A DNA stretch of 58,937 nucleotides from the IMG/VR virus record IMGVR_UViG_3300029258_004661, positions 1-58,937 of that record. One strand, 5' to 3'. Numbering within the stretch: position 1 is the stretch's first letter; every line of letters begins with the position of its first letter. The stretch comes from a virus. Position numbers and translations under genes: made by a program. The notes under the pieces are model-generated. The model searched no databases and had not been told where the DNA came from. It saw only the letters and a list, made by a program, of their open reading frames with translations. This document shows, piece after piece, positions 26,281 through 34,920 of this stretch.

Positions 26281-28278
26281 CTAAATACAGGGAGTGTTGT
26301 TAACCAGCGTGATCCGCAGATCAGGCACGCTGTCGGCATGGAGGCTGGTGTAGGGCATCTCAACCTCAATGATGCCTTCATCCTCAATAACCGGCGTGGT
26401 GCCATCATAGCGAATCTTCGGCTGCCTGACGGTAAGGGAATAATTTGTCTTGGAATTACCAAGCGCCGAGTAATCCTGATTGGCGATGTAATCATCATGC
26501 GTGAACACAATGATCAGGTTCCCCTCGGTGTTGTTGACAAACCGGCGATAAAGATCAAGGTTGTCAAACTCAACCGTCATGGTGCCCTCGGTCGTGCGGC
26601 GCTGCTCGGGCAATGCTGCCCGCTGCCGTGAACCGAGATCATACTTGTCGGCATAGATGTTGTTGTTCAGTGTGCAATTCCATGCCATGACCGGTTGGGC
26701 ACTGCCATCAATGGTCAATGCACCGTCAAACCCGGCAAATGGATCAAGCTCGCTGTACGTTGCGGAATCAGCAAGCTTGAAGGTTTCAATGGTCCACTGG
26801 TCGCCACTCTGAAGTGCCGTGTTATCCGGGAAGAAAACGGTGAAGCCAGTGTTCACATTGCTTGCGATGCGAGCCTCGGTAGGTACGGTGGCGCTGGTGG
26901 TGAAGGTATCACCCCATGTACTGCCGCCATCACCACTGAACCGGATGGTTGCCACGCCAGGAGCCCCTGCGCCAACAATATCACACAGGATTTCAACACT
27001 GGTGCCGGAATCCTCACCGATATAATCGCCCCATGTTACAGGCTGGCTGGCAACATCGGTGGTGTCAAAATTCAACCACGTTTCCGCGATAATGCTGACG
27101 GGACCAACATCCAGCAGATAGCTGGAATCAGCATCAAGGTCCGTGTAGTTGGCAATAAAGGCCGTGATGTAGCTCAGGCTGTTAAGATAGCTGACAAGAC
27201 CACCAATGGTATCGACATTGTAGACCATGCCCGTTGCAGGATCAACATAGGGAATGCTGATATCAAGGATGATATCCTCGTCATCATCATCGCTGTCAAT
27301 AATGAACTGGTGATTGGCCTTGTCAATCTCAACAGTGCAGGCAGCTTCTTCTCCTGCATAAATCAGCCGAAGCGCATTTTTGGCATTGCCCGTGTTGCCA
27401 CTTGCGGCAACGGCTCGGCTGGCTGTGGTTGCTCCCTTAGCCATCATGCCGAAAGTGCCGGTGAGAATCTCACCGGTTTCAGCAGTGATGTTCATGGTGT
27501 CAACCTTGGCACCGGCATAGGTAAACGCGGCAATGTCTCTTCCGATTTCAAGTGTCAGCCCGGCAGGCAGAGTGGGCGCAGCATCAATCACATGCTGATA
27601 CACTCCCCAGCCAAAGCATACAAGGAAATCCTTGGTTGCGCCGGGGCCACCGATAAGCTCGATGTCCGTAACACCTTCAAGCAGGTTACTCGCATCGGTT
27701 CCATCGGCATAATCCGCGGCCAGTAGGGTTTCCCCTGTGCCACCACCGGCATAACTGGTGGGACTGTATGCCGCCAACCCTGTGCCGCCTGCGTTGATTG
27801 CAGCCATAAGCTCTGCAATGGTATCGGCGGTGGTATCGGAAATGGCTTGGTCAATTCCTGACCCTGTTCCACCCGTAAGGGCAACGGCAAAGTTTGTGGC
27901 GTATCCGCTTGCGTCTGTGGTAATGGTGAGGACAGCACTCGTGACGCTGCCATCGGTTACTTTCAGAACAAAAGCGGAATCAAGCCGTGTGGTTTCAACT
28001 TGACCAAGAGCATGCTTGAACATGGTGCCAAGCCCCTCGGCCGTGACTTCAACATTGATGTCTCCGCCAGCGGATTCAATGCCGCGGATACTTTTGTGGA
28101 TCGCCCGATCAGCACGAAGCGAATTGGAAATCAGGGAGCCAAGCTCGCTGACAACCCCCTCGCCGGTCATCTCAATAAAGGCAGTTGGGGCAGGTTGCTT
28201 TTTTCCCCATGCACCTTCCTGAGAGATACCAACTTGGCCCCTCGCACCAACGGCAGGTCCAACGGCTGTTACGCTCAT
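26281..28278 (-). CDS. Major tail tube protein, enlarged
   Basis: 665 residues, about twice the usual size. The N-terminus (GARGQVGISQEGAWG, then RADRAIHKSIRGIESAGGDINVEV and GLGTMFKHALG) and C-terminus (GTMTVEFDNLDLYRRFVNN, FTHDDYIANQDYSAL, LRITLVNNTPCI) together make a classical tail tube fold. Between them lie two extra beta-rich inserts (about residues 110-220 and 310-520, the latter with TIRFSGDGGSTWGDTF), which would stick out from the tube. G+C is higher than in flanking genes, in keeping with high expression. Upstream genes are tail terminator and completion proteins, as expected. Confidence 0.8.
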   Translation of the reverse strand: MSVTAVGPAVGARGQVGISQEGAWGKKQPAPTAFIEMTGEGVVSELGSLISNSLRADRAIHKSIRGIESAGGDINVEVTAEGLGTMFKHALGQVETTRLDSAFVLKVTDGSVTSAVLTITTDASGYATNFAVALTGGTGSGIDQAISDTTADTIAELMAAINAGGTGLAAYSPTSYAGGGTGETLLAADYADGTDASNLLEGVTDIELIGGPGATKDFLVCFGWGVYQHVIDAAPTLPAGLTLEIGRDIAAFTYAGAKVDTMNITAETGEILTGTFGMMAKGATTASRAVAASGNTGNAKNALRLIYAGEEAACTVEIDKANHQFIIDSDDDDEDIILDISIPYVDPATGMVYNVDTIGGLVSYLNSLSYITAFIANYTDLDADSSYLLDVGPVSIIAETWLNFDTTDVASQPVTWGDYIGEDSGTSVEILCDIVGAGAPGVATIRFSGDGGSTWGDTFTTSATVPTEARIASNVNTGFTVFFPDNTALQSGDQWTIETFKLADSATYSELDPFAGFDGALTIDGSAQPVMAWNCTLNNNIYADKYDLGSRQRAALPEQRRTTEGTMTVEFDNLDLYRRFVNNTEGNLIIVFTHDDYIANQDYSALGNSKTNYSLTVRQPKIRYDGTTPVIEDEGIIEVEMPYTSLHADSVPDLRITLVNNTPCI

Positions 28279-28293
28279 TTATGGCACCTCCTT

Positions 28294-28779
28294 CTAATCA
28301 ATATCAGTTACAGTATGAAGCTTTCTCAGTGTTACTCGTACCAATCCCGCCGACATTATATTATTGTTAATTTGCCGACGAACATATTCAGACCCCGTAA
28401 CCGTACTACCCAATCTATCACAAAAGCCATTAAGGGTATTATGCTTTAGAAGAATTTGGCATATTCCCCAAATGATCTTTTGAACCTCTTTTTTTCTTGC
28501 ATCATTCTCCGGCTGCTCGTGATAGTAAATAATGTTAAAATTCATAACTATTGTGAAATTTCTTTTCTGTCTTCCAATCCAAGAACGAAGCTGATGCTCG
28601 TGGTTATCAAGTACAATAGCCAATGAGTGCGAGCGAGGGTTTGGTTCGTCCTCAGTGTATATCCTGGAAAAACGAACACCTGCCTCGTCTTTCCCGTATT
28701 GCTGAAAAACCTCTTTAATATTTCTGGCGGCGTTATCAAAAACATTATCAAGTCCGCCGAGGTCAATATCTCTTGCCAT
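28294..28779 (-). CDS. Tail terminator-like protein
   Basis: 161 residues. Helix-strand pattern with LDNHEHQLRSWIGRQKRNFTI, FNIIYYHEQPENDARKKEVQKI and IMSAGLVRVTLRKLHTVTDID fits tail terminator (lambda gpU class) or minor tail proteins that cap the tube. Placed immediately before the tail tube gene and overlapping the preceding gene by one base, the standard order in siphophages. Function inferred from position. Confidence 0.6.
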   Translation of the reverse strand: MARDIDLGGLDNVFDNAARNIKEVFQQYGKDEAGVRFSRIYTEDEPNPRSHSLAIVLDNHEHQLRSWIGRQKRNFTIVMNFNIIYYHEQPENDARKKEVQKIIWGICQILLKHNTLNGFCDRLGSTVTGSEYVRRQINNNIMSAGLVRVTLRKLHTVTDID

Positions 28780-29249
28780 TATTTTGAAACCCTTGCAATT
28801 TGAAGTCCCATTTCAACTATAAATGTTGAAACAAGCTCTTCTATATCGTAGGGGGTCATATCAACAAGATCGTGGCCTGCCTTTCTAGCTAACCAGAGAT
28901 GGAAATATAGCGGGCTACTCTTATTGATATTGGGATTAATCTCCCATTCGGCCTTGGAGATTCTCGGACCAATAATAATTGATTTATTGAGTCCACCTTT
29001 TCTGATATTTGCTTTCAGCGCCCCACTTTTCTCGCCAACCTGTTTGCCTTCCAGATCTTTACGGCGCCGATAGTTATCGCTAAGAAGAGGCCTATATACC
29101 TCGAAGGAATCAAACCGTTCATTCATAAGCTCCTTCATTCGCCCCTGAACCTTCGTTAGCGGCCGAGTAAACATAAGCTCGTTATTTTGGAGCTTCTTGA
29201 TGCGATTAATCGCGGCAGCTTTGTTGAAGCGAGTTTTAAAGCCTATCAT
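28779..29249 (-). CDS. Neck/tail completion protein (HK97 gp10-like)
   Basis: 156 residues, strongly basic at the N-terminus (FKTRFNKAAAINRIKKLQNN) with a central TRPLTKVQGRMKELMNERFDSF and DLEGKQVGEKSGALKANIRKGG, reminiscent of HK97 gp10 and virion-morphogenesis proteins that complete the head-tail joint. Its start overlaps the upstream adaptor gene by 4 bases. Position between adaptor and terminator genes supports the role. Confidence 0.6.
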   Translation of the reverse strand: MIGFKTRFNKAAAINRIKKLQNNELMFTRPLTKVQGRMKELMNERFDSFEVYRPLLSDNYRRRKDLEGKQVGEKSGALKANIRKGGLNKSIIIGPRISKAEWEINPNINKSSPLYFHLWLARKAGHDLVDMTPYDIEELVSTFIVEMGLQIARVSK

Positions 29250-30004
29250 CGGTTATAGGTCCTGTCTTCCTCAACGAGGTCGGTCAAGTACTCTTTGTCA
29301 TACGGGCTTCCATCAACCCCCAGCGTGTTCGCAAGAATCTGGCGACTTTTCCAGCGAGGAACACTCTGTATGCCCTCGTTATCTCTGTTGGCTATGTAAA
29401 GCTTAATAGCAGATTCAGCCGTTGAGCGCCACTGCGTAACGGGGCTTCCATCAAGCTCAGCACCGGCATAAACAGAAATAAATATGTAAAATGCCGACCG
29501 GTATGTGCAAGCATATTTAAGAATCTCCGGCTGCTCTGCGCCTAGATCTTCTTCCCACTCGAGATTGGTGGTGTCGCCAAAAGTCTTTCCGATATAGTTG
29601 TTGATATAAATGCTTTGATCAAGAATGAATTCATTAGCATCATCGACGCTAATGTTGGAGTTACTGACAAAATAAACAATATCGCCCTCTTCAGGAGTGC
29701 CCTCCCACTGCAAAGGAGAAATGGTGAAATATTGACACGAAAACTCCGAGCCTATATTGCCACTCCCAAGGTATCCAATGTCTTCGCCAGTTACCTCGAA
29801 ATTGGTTGAATCAGCCTGAAAAATAATCTCAAAGCGCTCAACCCCAACATAACTGTCAAGGAAAGACACGGCAGTAAGCCGCACTGTGCCACTATTGTTC
29901 GTGTCGTAGCCAAGATCCCGATAAGCCTCAGAAGTCTTAACCTTCTTGGCGGCTGTCCTCAGTAGGCGTTTAACATCAACAAGTTCACAGTACGGCCTAG
30001 CCAT
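29246..30004 (-). CDS. Head-tail adaptor (connector) protein
   Basis: 252 residues. The N-terminus MARPYCELVDVKRLL, the ILDQSIYINNYIGKTFGD stretch and the C-terminal helix-rich ESAIKLYIANRDNEG match the plan of DUF1320/gp6-like adaptors that extend the portal ring, here with an inserted beta domain (VSFLDSYVGVERFEIIFQ to EGDIVYFVS, residues 45-115). It directly follows the capsid genes, as expected for an adaptor. Confidence 0.6.
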   Translation of the reverse strand: MARPYCELVDVKRLLRTAAKKVKTSEAYRDLGYDTNNSGTVRLTAVSFLDSYVGVERFEIIFQADSTNFEVTGEDIGYLGSGNIGSEFSCQYFTISPLQWEGTPEEGDIVYFVSNSNISVDDANEFILDQSIYINNYIGKTFGDTTNLEWEEDLGAEQPEILKYACTYRSAFYIFISVYAGAELDGSPVTQWRSTAESAIKLYIANRDNEGIQSVPRWKSRQILANTLGVDGSPYDKEYLTDLVEEDRTYNR

Positions 30005-30029
30005 TTATACTATCCCCCACAAGGTTGCC

Positions 30030-30338
30030 CTATGCCGCCTTTTTTTTCTTCTTTTTCTTCTTTTTCTTAGGCGGCTCGGACTCTGGCTCGTCATCTTCTT
30101 CCGGATCATCGCCTTCATCTTCATCTTCATCCGGATCATCGTCAGGTTCTGGAGCAGCGGCCTTCTTTTTTCTGCCGGGAAGAGCAGATTCCAACTCGCC
30201 GGGCAAAACAACATTACCCGCTGCGATTTCACTTTCGGCCATTTCGTCGGGCAAATCAATCTCCTCACCCTGTTCAGGGTAAATATACCCACTGCCATCG
30301 TGAAACTTTCCAGCCTCCAACATTACGATAACCCTCAT
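30030..30338 (-). CDS. Small head-region protein with acidic linker and polylysine tail
   Basis: 102 residues. Residues 1-50 form a small domain (VIVMLEAGKFHDGSGYIYPEQGEEIDLPDEMAESEIAAG) of a type common next to phage capsid genes. Residues 65-88 are nearly all Asp/Glu/Pro, and residues 90-100 are lysines, ending KKAA. The strong charge separation is striking; the tail could contact packaged DNA or the acidic capsid interior. The opposite strand also shows an open frame here, explained by low complexity. Real gene judged from the N-terminal domain and position. Confidence 0.65.
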   Translation of the reverse strand: MRVIVMLEAGKFHDGSGYIYPEQGEEIDLPDEMAESEIAAGNVVLPGELESALPGRKKKAAAPEPDDDPDEDEDEGDDPEEDDEPESEPPKKKKKKKKKKAA

Positions 30339-30371
30339 ACCAAGCTCCTTCTAAAGTGAAACCTTCTGTTG

Positions 30372-30563
30372 TTATGAAGAGGTTGTGACCTCAACGTAGT
30401 TGGTGCCATCCTCGCACAGTTGTAATTTACCGTCTGCATCCCGGTAGAGTCTACCGGGGTAGGCATCAGGGGCAGAAGACTGTGCAACAAGATCAATGTA
30501 ATTGGTGACATGAATCTTGTTGGTCTTTGTGGTTCCCCACAAATAACGTGTTTTTTCACTCAT
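30372..30563 (-). CDS. Small head-region protein, unknown
   Basis: 63 residues, MSEKTRYLWGTTKTNKIHV then a DLVAQSSAPDAYPGRLYRD turn and CEDGTNYVEVTTS. AAGGAGAA precedes the start. Found between major capsid protein and connector genes. Similar short beta proteins with a PGRLY-type turn sit beside capsid genes of many phages, but I cannot name the family. Confidence 0.55.
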   Translation of the reverse strand: MSEKTRYLWGTTKTNKIHVTNYIDLVAQSSAPDAYPGRLYRDADGKLQLCEDGTNYVEVTTSS

Positions 30564-30603
30564 GAGTCGCTTCTCCTTATCGCATTACACCGTTGCGCCA
30601 TAC

Positions 30604-30630
30604 GGGGCAGCAGCCCTACGCCACTGCCCC
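30604..30630 (-). other. Stem-loop after the major capsid gene
   Basis: GGGGCAG (minus strand 30630-30624) pairs with CTGCCCC (30610-30604) across a 13-base loop. No U tract follows, so it is better read as an mRNA-stabilising or partial-termination hairpin behind the highly expressed capsid gene. The 100 bases between genes here hold nothing else I can support. Confidence 0.45.
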
Positions 30631-30665
30631 TATGACAGAGTGTTGAGTGTTAACACCCGCCCCGG

Positions 30666-31592
30666 TTAGGGATTGGTGCCATTCGTGAACAGGTAGCCCG
30701 CGGCCAGCGTGGTGATTTTGGGCGCGTAAACCTTGTTCAGCTTAATGAACTCACCTTCCCGGTCTTCATCCCGCCAGCGTGCAACCTTGAATTTCTTGGA
30801 AACAAAGGTTCTGCCAAGCGTCAACTGGTGCCCGGTATTGACATAGGCACACACAATGTTGTCGCTCAGGATGTACTCATAACTGGCGGTCAGGCCCTCG
30901 TCAGCCTCATTGGCCAGCGCGTCCGTGATGATGATTTTCATGGAGCGCAGGCTGCCGGGCAGCCCCATACCGGTGATCATGTCGGTGCTGTGATGCTTCA
31001 GGATTTCCATGATCTTGTCATCCTGGGCAACGGCCTCGGCAATATCGGTGGTAAAGGAAATCTGGTTGGGGCGCTTGCCAATACGCTTGGCAATGGTCTT
31101 GATGGCAGTGGAGAGGTCGCCGAGAATATCAGGGGCGGTCCCGCCATCCCACGCGGTGGCAGCAGTCAGGTCCGTCTTGTAGGTAGCCTGATTCAAGCCC
31201 TGCGTGCCGACAATAAGGAGCCACTGATCCAGCTCCTGTGAGAGCATGACCTTTTCAGTCAGAAACTCCACGGTATCGGCCTTCGGCTTGATGGGGGCGT
31301 CGGCATGCTGCATGGCCCGATCGGTGACAATATCCTTGATGGCCCGTTCGTAGCAAGAGTAAGTCGCCTCATCGTAGCTGAGCGTGGCCTCTTCGGTGAT
31401 CGCACCGTCGGCCTTTTTGGGCGCACCCTTGAACCAGCCATCCCGGTTGTAGATCTTGTACTTACCGGTTTCCTTTGCGACACCCATTTCCGGGAGCCAC
31501 ATATTGCCGGTGTACTCGGCATTCTCATATTTGATGCTCAAGGCTGTGAGGACCTTGTCATCATGAATATAACCCATTTGTCGGTTATACAT
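30666..31592 (-). CDS. Major capsid protein
   Basis: 308 residues, HK97-fold type by size and pattern: an N-terminal arm, AIKDIVTDRAMQHADAPIKP, the long spine-helix region TEKVMLSQELDQWLLIVG, the A-domain segment RIGKRPNQISFTTDIAEAVA and the C-terminal KFKVARWRDEDREGEF strand. Codon use is visibly richer in G+C than in fibre genes, typical for the most expressed virion protein. It follows the protease/scaffold and decoration genes in the classical order. Confidence 0.85.
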   Translation of the reverse strand: MYNRQMGYIHDDKVLTALSIKYENAEYTGNMWLPEMGVAKETGKYKIYNRDGWFKGAPKKADGAITEEATLSYDEATYSCYERAIKDIVTDRAMQHADAPIKPKADTVEFLTEKVMLSQELDQWLLIVGTQGLNQATYKTDLTAATAWDGGTAPDILGDLSTAIKTIAKRIGKRPNQISFTTDIAEAVAQDDKIMEILKHHSTDMITGMGLPGSLRSMKIIITDALANEADEGLTASYEYILSDNIVCAYVNTGHQLTLGRTFVSKKFKVARWRDEDREGEFIKLNKVYAPKITTLAAGYLFTNGTNP

Positions 31593-31641
31593 TTAATTAA
31601 CCTCCTTCGGAAAGTTACAAGGTTATGCTTAAAACCATATC

Positions 31642-31661
31642 AAAATGCCCCTCAGAGGGCA
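31642..31661 (-). terminator. Weak terminator-like hairpin between decoration and capsid genes
   Basis: On the minus strand TGCCCTC...GGGGCA folds into a 6-7 bp stem with a tiny loop followed by TTTT. It could reduce upstream transcript flow or protect the 5' end of capsid mRNA. Shape only. Confidence 0.35.
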
Positions 31662-31673
31662 CCAGGATGGACT

Positions 31674-32105
31674 CTAAGCGTTTGAAATGATACCCGGCAT
31701 GGAACACAGCACCGGAACCAGTTCGCCTGCCTCATCGCCCGTTTCAAGCGCAATACCCAGCGCGCCATAAAGGGTTTCACCGTCAGCAAACGCCTGACTG
31801 GCACACTGGCCAGCCGTGGCGGCGGACGGAATCACCACTTCCCCACGGGTAATGTTGCCGTCGGAAATAACTTTCCGGATGGGCGCATTGCACACGACCG
31901 TGATTTCTTCACCATCGGCGGCATCGGAATGGGCAACACCCAGGATGGCGACAGTCTGCGTGGTGGTATGGGGTTTTGCCTGCCGCCCCGCAGTACCTAA
32001 TTCCAGGATCTGGTTGTTGGAGATGGCACCCTCCGCGGTGAAGGTGTGGAGAAAACCATCAACCTGATTCCCCCATGTGTATCTGTTGTCGGTTTGGTCA
32101 GCCAT
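31674..32105 (-). CDS. Capsid decoration protein (DUF2190-like)
   Basis: 143 residues, no Cys to speak of except two, almost all beta and Ala/Gly/Thr-rich: DGFLHTFTAEGAISNNQILE, TQTVAILGVAHSDAADGEEI, VCNAPIRKVISDGNITRGEV and GALGIALETGDEAGELV. This set of strands is the DUF2190 decoration fold, trimeric on capsid three-fold axes. It lies between protease and capsid protein, as in Mu-like and lambda-like capsid operons. Confidence 0.8.
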   Translation of the reverse strand: MADQTDNRYTWGNQVDGFLHTFTAEGAISNNQILELGTAGRQAKPHTTTQTVAILGVAHSDAADGEEITVVCNAPIRKVISDGNITRGEVVIPSAATAGQCASQAFADGETLYGALGIALETGDEAGELVPVLCSMPGIISNA

Positions 32106-32202
32106 TTTATATTATACCTCCTTCATTCGTATTAAGAGTTTACCGTGTTTAGCCCTGCCTGTTGATCGTTACCCTTACCATGTGCGCGTCAGAGGAGGTT
32201 AG

Positions 32203-33873
32203 CTAAACATTGCCGCCAAGATCAATGCGGTCCTTGTACTTCGGATCCATTGAGAGCTCAACCAGCGTTTCACCATAGGATTTTTCTCTTTCCTTGGCGA
32301 TGCCTTCGATTTCCTCAACGGAAAGCATTTTGTTCTCGCCCGGCTTTTCGCCGCCAGCGCCCTTGGTGTTCTCGCTCAGGTTCACACGCCCTTCCTCGGG
32401 AATCGCGGAGAGAATTCGGCGAATGATATCCTGGAGACTGAGTTTGCTTTCGACCTTTTCGGTCTTCTTCTCGTCGCCCTCGCCGGTGGTAACATCTTCG
32501 GAGAGGGTAACGACGGTGGTGCCACGGCCCTCATAGGCGTGAAGGACAGCGGAACACTCTTCGACGACGCTGGGCCAGAGACCATCGGCGGAAAGCTCCT
32601 TCTTGAAGGCTTCGATACTGCCCTCATAAATCCGCTTGTCATTGGCCTCGTTTTTTTTCTGGAGGGCCTTGATGCTCTCGCCAAGCTCCTTCACGGAGCC
32701 GTTCAACTTCTCAACATCCTCGGAAAGCTTGGCGTTCGTGGCCTTCAGGGCCTCGTTCTCTTCTGAGAGGGGTTTGTTGTCACCGTCGGTCTTTTCCTTG
32801 AGCTCCAGTTTCTCGAAGCGACCTTCCAGCTTCTTGAGGTACTTTTCGACACCGGCAATGCTCTCAGCATCTTTGACTTCGCTGATCTGCTCGCCAAGCT
32901 TCTTGACGCTTTCGCCAAGCGCTTCCAGCTTCTCAGCGGCATCGCTGTTCTCTTCGGCCTTCAGGTCTTCGGGCTTGATTGCCGCAAATTCCTGCTCAAC
33001 CTCGTTGAAGCTGTCTGTCGCCGCGGTCAGGTCTTCCTTTGTCACATCGCCCTCTGAAAGCTTCTTCAGGCTCTCGCCAAGGGCTTGCAACTTTTTCATG
33101 AGTTCTTTTAACATTGGATCTGAAACCTCCTTTCGGTCCTCACTCAAAGGTGAGAATTCCTGTTCCGTTCCATCCTCTGAAAGAAGTACGGGGTCCATGT
33201 CTTTAATGAAGGGTCTGTTTGTCAGGCCACCGCCCAAAATACAAGGGCCGTGTTTCGTACCAGTTTCGTAATCTTGATACTCGTCAGTGAATTCGGTTGA
33301 AAAATAAATAAACTCCCTTTCCTTTAAACTCTTATATCCTCGTGGCGTAAGCTCCACGGTTGCAAAGAATTTGTCTCCACTCGAATGAAACTTCTTGACC
33401 CAAGCCGCAGCCCCCCAGTCCGGCCGGTGCTTGAAATCATAAGCGATATGCTCTTGTGGGATGTTCAGGTTAAAATTTCGGATAAATTTGCGAAACTTCT
33501 TTTGGTTAAATTCCAACTTCCCATACATCGGGTGTTCCCATTTGCCTTCCCGCATAATTTGAATCTTTACGGTTTTCTCTTTTTCAAAGTCGTCTTCGGC
33601 GAGTTTGACAGGAAGGGTAACGCAGGTTGAAAGGGCTCTTGATGGCATCTTGAATTTTCGATCATACTTCTGTATATCTTTTCCCATTATTTCTTCCTCC
33701 CTATCAAGGAAATCATCAAGGAGCGCCTTCTCCTCCACTGAAAGTTCTTCATGGCGCTGTGGCGGTTTGCCGTGCTTCTTTTTATACTGGGCCGTACAAA
33801 TAGCGTAAGCGGAATCCTTAGGGGTTCCGCTTTTGATCAAGCTCGCCACACAGTCAGTCCACTCTTTCGGCAT
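32203..33873 (-). CDS. Mu gpI-like prohead protease fused to scaffold domain
   Basis: 556 residues. Residues 1-45 (MPKEWTDCVASLIKSGTPKD...) form a small helical lead. Residues about 75-240 match Mu-type capsid protease: HIAYDFKHRPDWGAAAWV, KKFHSSGDKFFATVELTPRG and EFIYFSTEFTDEY, then GGGLTNRPFI. Residues about 255-480 are a long Lys/Glu coiled coil with repeats of ALGESVKKLGEQ type, typical of scaffold. In this family an internal start often yields free scaffold; the Met at DPMLKELMKKL (around 33110) is a candidate. The product cuts scaffold from the prohead. Confidence 0.8.
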   Translation of the reverse strand: MPKEWTDCVASLIKSGTPKDSAYAICTAQYKKKHGKPPQRHEELSVEEKALLDDFLDREEEIMGKDIQKYDRKFKMPSRALSTCVTLPVKLAEDDFEKEKTVKIQIMREGKWEHPMYGKLEFNQKKFRKFIRNFNLNIPQEHIAYDFKHRPDWGAAAWVKKFHSSGDKFFATVELTPRGYKSLKEREFIYFSTEFTDEYQDYETGTKHGPCILGGGLTNRPFIKDMDPVLLSEDGTEQEFSPLSEDRKEVSDPMLKELMKKLQALGESLKKLSEGDVTKEDLTAATDSFNEVEQEFAAIKPEDLKAEENSDAAEKLEALGESVKKLGEQISEVKDAESIAGVEKYLKKLEGRFEKLELKEKTDGDNKPLSEENEALKATNAKLSEDVEKLNGSVKELGESIKALQKKNEANDKRIYEGSIEAFKKELSADGLWPSVVEECSAVLHAYEGRGTTVVTLSEDVTTGEGDEKKTEKVESKLSLQDIIRRILSAIPEEGRVNLSENTKGAGGEKPGENKMLSVEEIEGIAKEREKSYGETLVELSMDPKYKDRIDLGGNV

Positions 33874-33916
33874 TGCAACTCCTTAACAGTATTAAATCCT
33901 GTCTGTTACTGATCTA

Positions 33917-34384
33917 TCACAGGTAATTTTGTTTGTCAACTAAATATTTAATAACATCCACAAACACCATTTTAGCACCTCCCCTTTTAATGGGGCGAAC
34001 TTTTATGAATGCGTTCTGGTTGATGGCATCCTGAATAGTGCGGGTATTACTGCCGCCACCACTGGCACCAATGGAAAGCAATTCAGTAGCGCAAAACTCA
34101 ACATGGTATGCTCGGCCATTGTCGTTAACGTAAAACACAAGGCAACCGAGGGAAGGGTTATTCACCTTGCAGCCAATCATGAGGTTCATTAAACCGTCAG
34201 CGGTATAATCGGCCCTGCGGGGAAGGGCACCAACAGCCTTTATTAGCTCAATGACAAAGCCGCTACAGTCAAAACCGCTAGGGTCATCCCCGCCCCATTT
34301 ATAAAATTTACCAAGAAACTGAATGGCGTATTGCAACATTGCGCCGCGCAAATCACCTTGCTGGGCATCTGTTAATGCAATCAT
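33917..34384 (-). CDS. NlpC/P60 peptidoglycan peptidase (endolysin)
   Basis: 155 residues, a single catalytic domain. Catalytic Cys40 in GFDCSGFV and His94 in RAYHVEFC are in the usual NlpC/P60 order; an upstream FYKWGGDDP loop is also typical. The enzyme cleaves peptide stems of peptidoglycan (commonly the gamma-D-Glu-diamino acid bond). There is no signal peptide, so release needs a holin, for which the adjacent gene (sharing one base) is the candidate. A tail-associated role is possible, but the lack of other domains and the neighbour favour lysis. Confidence 0.8.
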   Translation of the reverse strand: MIALTDAQQGDLRGAMLQYAIQFLGKFYKWGGDDPSGFDCSGFVIELIKAVGALPRRADYTADGLMNLMIGCKVNNPSLGCLVFYVNDNGRAYHVEFCATELLSIGASGGGSNTRTIQDAINQNAFIKVRPIKRGGAKMVFVDVIKYLVDKQNYL

Positions 34385-34902
34385 TATCTTTTTACCCCAT
34401 TCCCATTGTCAATAGCCTTGGCCAAAATGACTATTTCAGATTTGGTTGATTTAATTTCTTCTTTCATATTATCCATTTCGCCAGAAATCGCAATGGCAAT
34501 ACGCTCAACTTTATCCCCAACATCATTTGTAGCCTTCATTTGGGCTTGATGCTTTAACTCTTGGTTTTCCGAAAGTTGTTTATGGTAAGTCTTACAATGA
34601 TCTTGCTGAACAAAGCGCCCAATGGCATCGAAAAGAGATAAGCAGCCGTTTGGGTTTGATGTGCTACCTTGCTGATGGCTGGTAACACCCCCACTGCCCC
34701 CGCTGCTCCCACCATTCCCATTTCTCTTTTCGACATACCAACTCTTTGCTCCACGAAAAGCAAAATAGGAAATTGTACCAACAAAAGCACCAGCCGCCCC
34801 AAATACACTGCTATACGCCCCAGACGAAACGCCGCCGGTTGAACGAACCGCGCGGACTATTTCCGCTAATGTGTCCGGGGAAATGACATTGGGGTCTGGC
34901 AT
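34384..34902 (-). CDS. One-helix membrane protein, candidate holin or lysis partner
   Basis: 172 residues. One hydrophobic segment at about residues 28-50 (SVFGAAGAFVGTISYFAF), then a Gly/Ser-rich linker (GNGGSSGGSGG) and a C-terminal coiled coil (NDVGDKVERIAIAISGEMDNMKEE). It shares its last base with the first base of the endolysin gene. Single-helix holins and pinholins exist, and a soluble coiled coil is unusual for them, so it may instead be a release regulator. Call rests on the pairing with the endolysin. Confidence 0.45.
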   Translation of the reverse strand: MPDPNVISPDTLAEIVRAVRSTGGVSSGAYSSVFGAAGAFVGTISYFAFRGAKSWYVEKRNGNGGSSGGSGGVTSHQQGSTSNPNGCLSLFDAIGRFVQQDHCKTYHKQLSENQELKHQAQMKATNDVGDKVERIAIAISGEMDNMKEEIKSTKSEIVILAKAIDNGNGVKR

Positions 34903-34920
34903 ATTGCACCTCCTATGTTC

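Noticed and set aside
30025-30282. Plus-strand Ser/Gly-rich frame
   Set aside because: Complement of the Asp/Glu/Lys low-complexity part of the minus-strand head protein; all neighbours are on the minus strand.
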